From Chloroflexus sp034434295 (lineage in GTDB: Bacteria > Chloroflexota > Chloroflexia > Chloroflexales > Chloroflexaceae), in contig NZ_DAOTZQ010000084.1 of assembly GCF_034434295.1 (NCBI RefSeq), forward strand, positions 14,322-78,321: a DNA stretch of 64,000 nucleotides. The letters run 5' to 3'. The notes under the pieces are model-generated. The model had not been told where the DNA came from and searched no databases. It saw only the letters and a program-made list of their open reading frames with translations. The translations under genes and the position numbers were made by a program. Below, one piece after another: positions 62,702 through 64,000 of this stretch (its first letter is position 1; each line of letters opens with the position of its first letter).

Positions 62702-62730
62702 AGTATAGCACAGGTTGCCAAAATGTGCAA
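62702..62730 (-). promoter_or_regulatory. Promoter of tRNA-Asn
   Basis: On the reverse strand TTGCAC (-35) and TATACT (-10) are 17 bp apart, and the -10 ends 15 nt before the tRNA 5' end, leaving a very short leader. Confidence 0.6.
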
Positions 62731-62868
62731 GTGGTAACGAACGTGAGGTGAAAAGATTGATTTTTGGTTCATTCTGATTCTGAAAACTAACTGCTACATC
62801 GTAGACATCCAGATAAACAATTGCGCAGCCGTTTGCAGACAACGACTGCGCCTGGCGAAGGGAATGCC

Positions 62869-62886
62869 GGCATATGGTAATATGCC
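62869..62886. terminator. Hairpin after the antitoxin gene
   Basis: GGCATAT pairs with ATATGCC over GGTA, 9 bp beyond the antitoxin stop. The stem is short and lacks a T-run, so support is moderate. Confidence 0.35.
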
Positions 62887-62895
62887 AACGAACGG

Positions 62896-63147
62896 TTACT
62901 CGGCGCTCATACTCTCACTCTTACCATTGCGCTCGGCCTCGTACCGTTCAGCCAGTTCGCGCAGCGCAGTGAAGAGTTCGACATCAAGCAGAACGCCAGC
63001 CGGATAGCCTTTCTGAGTGACAATAATCGGTTGGTGAGTAGCCTGCGAGCGCTTAATAAGCGCAGCAAGCGACGATGCCGCCTTTGAGATGGGAACAACA
63101 CCCTGTCGCAGATCAACGTTGAGCAGGTTCTTGGTAATGTCTGACAT
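62896..63147 (-). CDS. Phd/YefM-family antitoxin, apparently without toxin
   Basis: 83 residues. GVVPISKAASSLAALIKRSQ and QPIIVTQKGYPAGVLLDVEL are the DNA-binding and strand motifs of Phd/YefM antitoxins. These usually neutralise a RelE/Doc-type toxin encoded just downstream; here a hairpin and the tRNA gene follow instead. It may be a stand-alone regulator or a remnant. CGGAGAAGG lies upstream of ATG 63147. Confidence 0.82.
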   Translation of the reverse strand: MSDITKNLLNVDLRQGVVPISKAASSLAALIKRSQATHQPIIVTQKGYPAGVLLDVELFTALRELAERYEAERNGKSESMSAE

Positions 63148-63382
63148 TGCCTTCTCCGTTTTGCAAGTAACAACTTGTTTTAGCGCCCTCGATACCTGTT
63201 TGTGGGTTTGCGATAGTCAACGTTGAGAAAAGTAGATAGTAGCAATCTACTTGTTGTATGCACACGCGGCAAGCGAAAAACCGACACAAACAGGAATCAA
63301 ATATTGCGACTTCTGCGATAGTATAGCGCACGATTTACCAAATTTCAACCCTCGAATATCTATATAATTGTTGGGATGATAT

Positions 63383-64000
63383 ATGACGGATTGCTTGACG
63401 CTTCATCATGGCCAGTTATCCTTACCGACATTTTTGCCTGATGCGACCTTTGGGACGGTGTGCGCAGTCGATAGCCGCGATCTCAGCGAAGCCGGTATCG
63501 AAGTGTTGGTCATGAATGTCTTTCCTCTCATGCAACGTCCTGGAAATTCGACGATCAATGCGTTGGGCGGGTTGTACCGGATGATGGCCTGGTCAGTGCC
63601 AATTGTGACCGACAGCGGTGGTTTTCAAGCCTATTCGCTGATCCGAAATAATTCCAAACAAGGTCGGATTACCGATCAGGGGTTAACCTTCCAACCAGAG
63701 GGGGCTGAACGGCGGTTTCAACTGACACCGGAGAAGAGCATTCAGCTACAATTGAGTTATGGTGCTGATATTGTCATTTGTCTTGACGATTGCACGCACG
63801 TTGACGATCCCCCGCTGAACAGCGCCGTTCGGTTGCACGGACAATTCGCTGGGCTCGTCGCTGTCGGCAGGAATTTGATCACCAGTTAGCACAGCGCCGA
63901 CGCCAGGGGCGGCCACCATTGCTCTTTGCTGTGGTACAGGGTGGTGGTGATCTGCATTTACGCGCCTAGTGTGCAGCCGCACTCCTCGACATCGGGTTTG
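63383..64000 (+). pseudogene. tRNA-guanine transglycosylase family gene, frameshifted and cut by the window end
   Basis: The first frame (63383-63889) encodes a TGT-fold N-terminal half with VTDSGGFQAYSL (catalytic region) and YGADIVICLDDCTHVDDPP. After about 63838 the expected continuation appears in another frame: TIRWARRCRQEFDHQLAQR...PPLLFAVVQGGGDLHLRA, interrupted by TAG at 63967 and then CAAALLDIGF. So one frameshift and one nonsense codon are visible. Queuosine/archaeosine-type or DNA-modifying (DpdA-type) function cannot be told apart. A TATAAT lies 15 bp before the ATG. Confidence 0.72.

Overview
The window looks like chromosomal DNA from a filamentous anoxygenic phototroph of the Chloroflexia, most likely Chloroflexus. 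That is inferred from overall gene content, moderate-to-high GC and very large multi-GAF sensor kinases; no photosynthesis or rRNA gene is present to settle it. Coding density is high, strong AAGGAGG-type ribosome binding sites are common, and gene order mixes housekeeping and signalling genes.

Layout. 1-5.2 kb: the start of a CobW-family metal-chaperone GTPase behind a pair of Zur-like operators, an AspT/YidE-type transporter, a MIP18/SufT-like Fe-S protein, phenylalanine hydroxylase and a secreted CAP protein. 5.6-12.5 kb: an amidase/M15 peptidase, an SDR, a small transaldolase-type aldolase and a phosphoribulokinase/uridine-kinase-like enzyme in one run, then a homodimeric pyruvate dehydrogenase E1-like protein. 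13-20.7 kb: a HerA-like ATPase, a lone receiver protein, two HAD phosphatases, a MoxR/VWA pair and PgsA. 21-28.4 kb: a tightly packed signalling operon (membrane GAF protein, receiver, hybrid kinase, receiver-GGDEF protein) ending in clpP. 28.3-35 kb: a hydrolase, mnmE, pgk, a secreted golvesin-like protein and a DUF3048 lipoprotein. 35.8-45 kb: a 1,173-residue sensor kinase, a SEC-C protein and a translationally coupled trio (giant TPR membrane protein, unknown protein, SUMF1-fold protein). 45.8-52 kb: cyclophilin, VWA protein, biotin-dependent carboxylase, F420-type oxidoreductase and sortase, all on the minus strand. 52.1-60 kb: lipB, lipA and lpd (lipoate/E3 functions), interrupted by a restriction-modification locus and by a CMD-fold/GGDEF pair. 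60.5-64 kb: an aromatic amino acid decarboxylase, tRNA-Asn, an orphan Phd-type antitoxin and a damaged TGT-family gene cut by the window edge.

The intergenic DNA holds two families of short non-autonomous elements. Family 1 is about 350 bp, has GAAC-YTATTTCA inverted ends and a central hairpin, with four full-length or nearly full-length copies plus fragments. Family 2 is about 225 bp, has TAACCCA-GTTGC inverted ends and carries the widespread CACCACAGAGGCACAGAG motif. One family-1 copy has broken the restriction endonuclease gene next to an intact DNA methyltransferase, leaving recognisable N- and C-terminal remnants. The same locus is bracketed by nearly identical 28-bp direct repeats. This broken and flanked R-M locus, the two element families and the TPR/unknown/SUMF1 trio are the most interesting items here.
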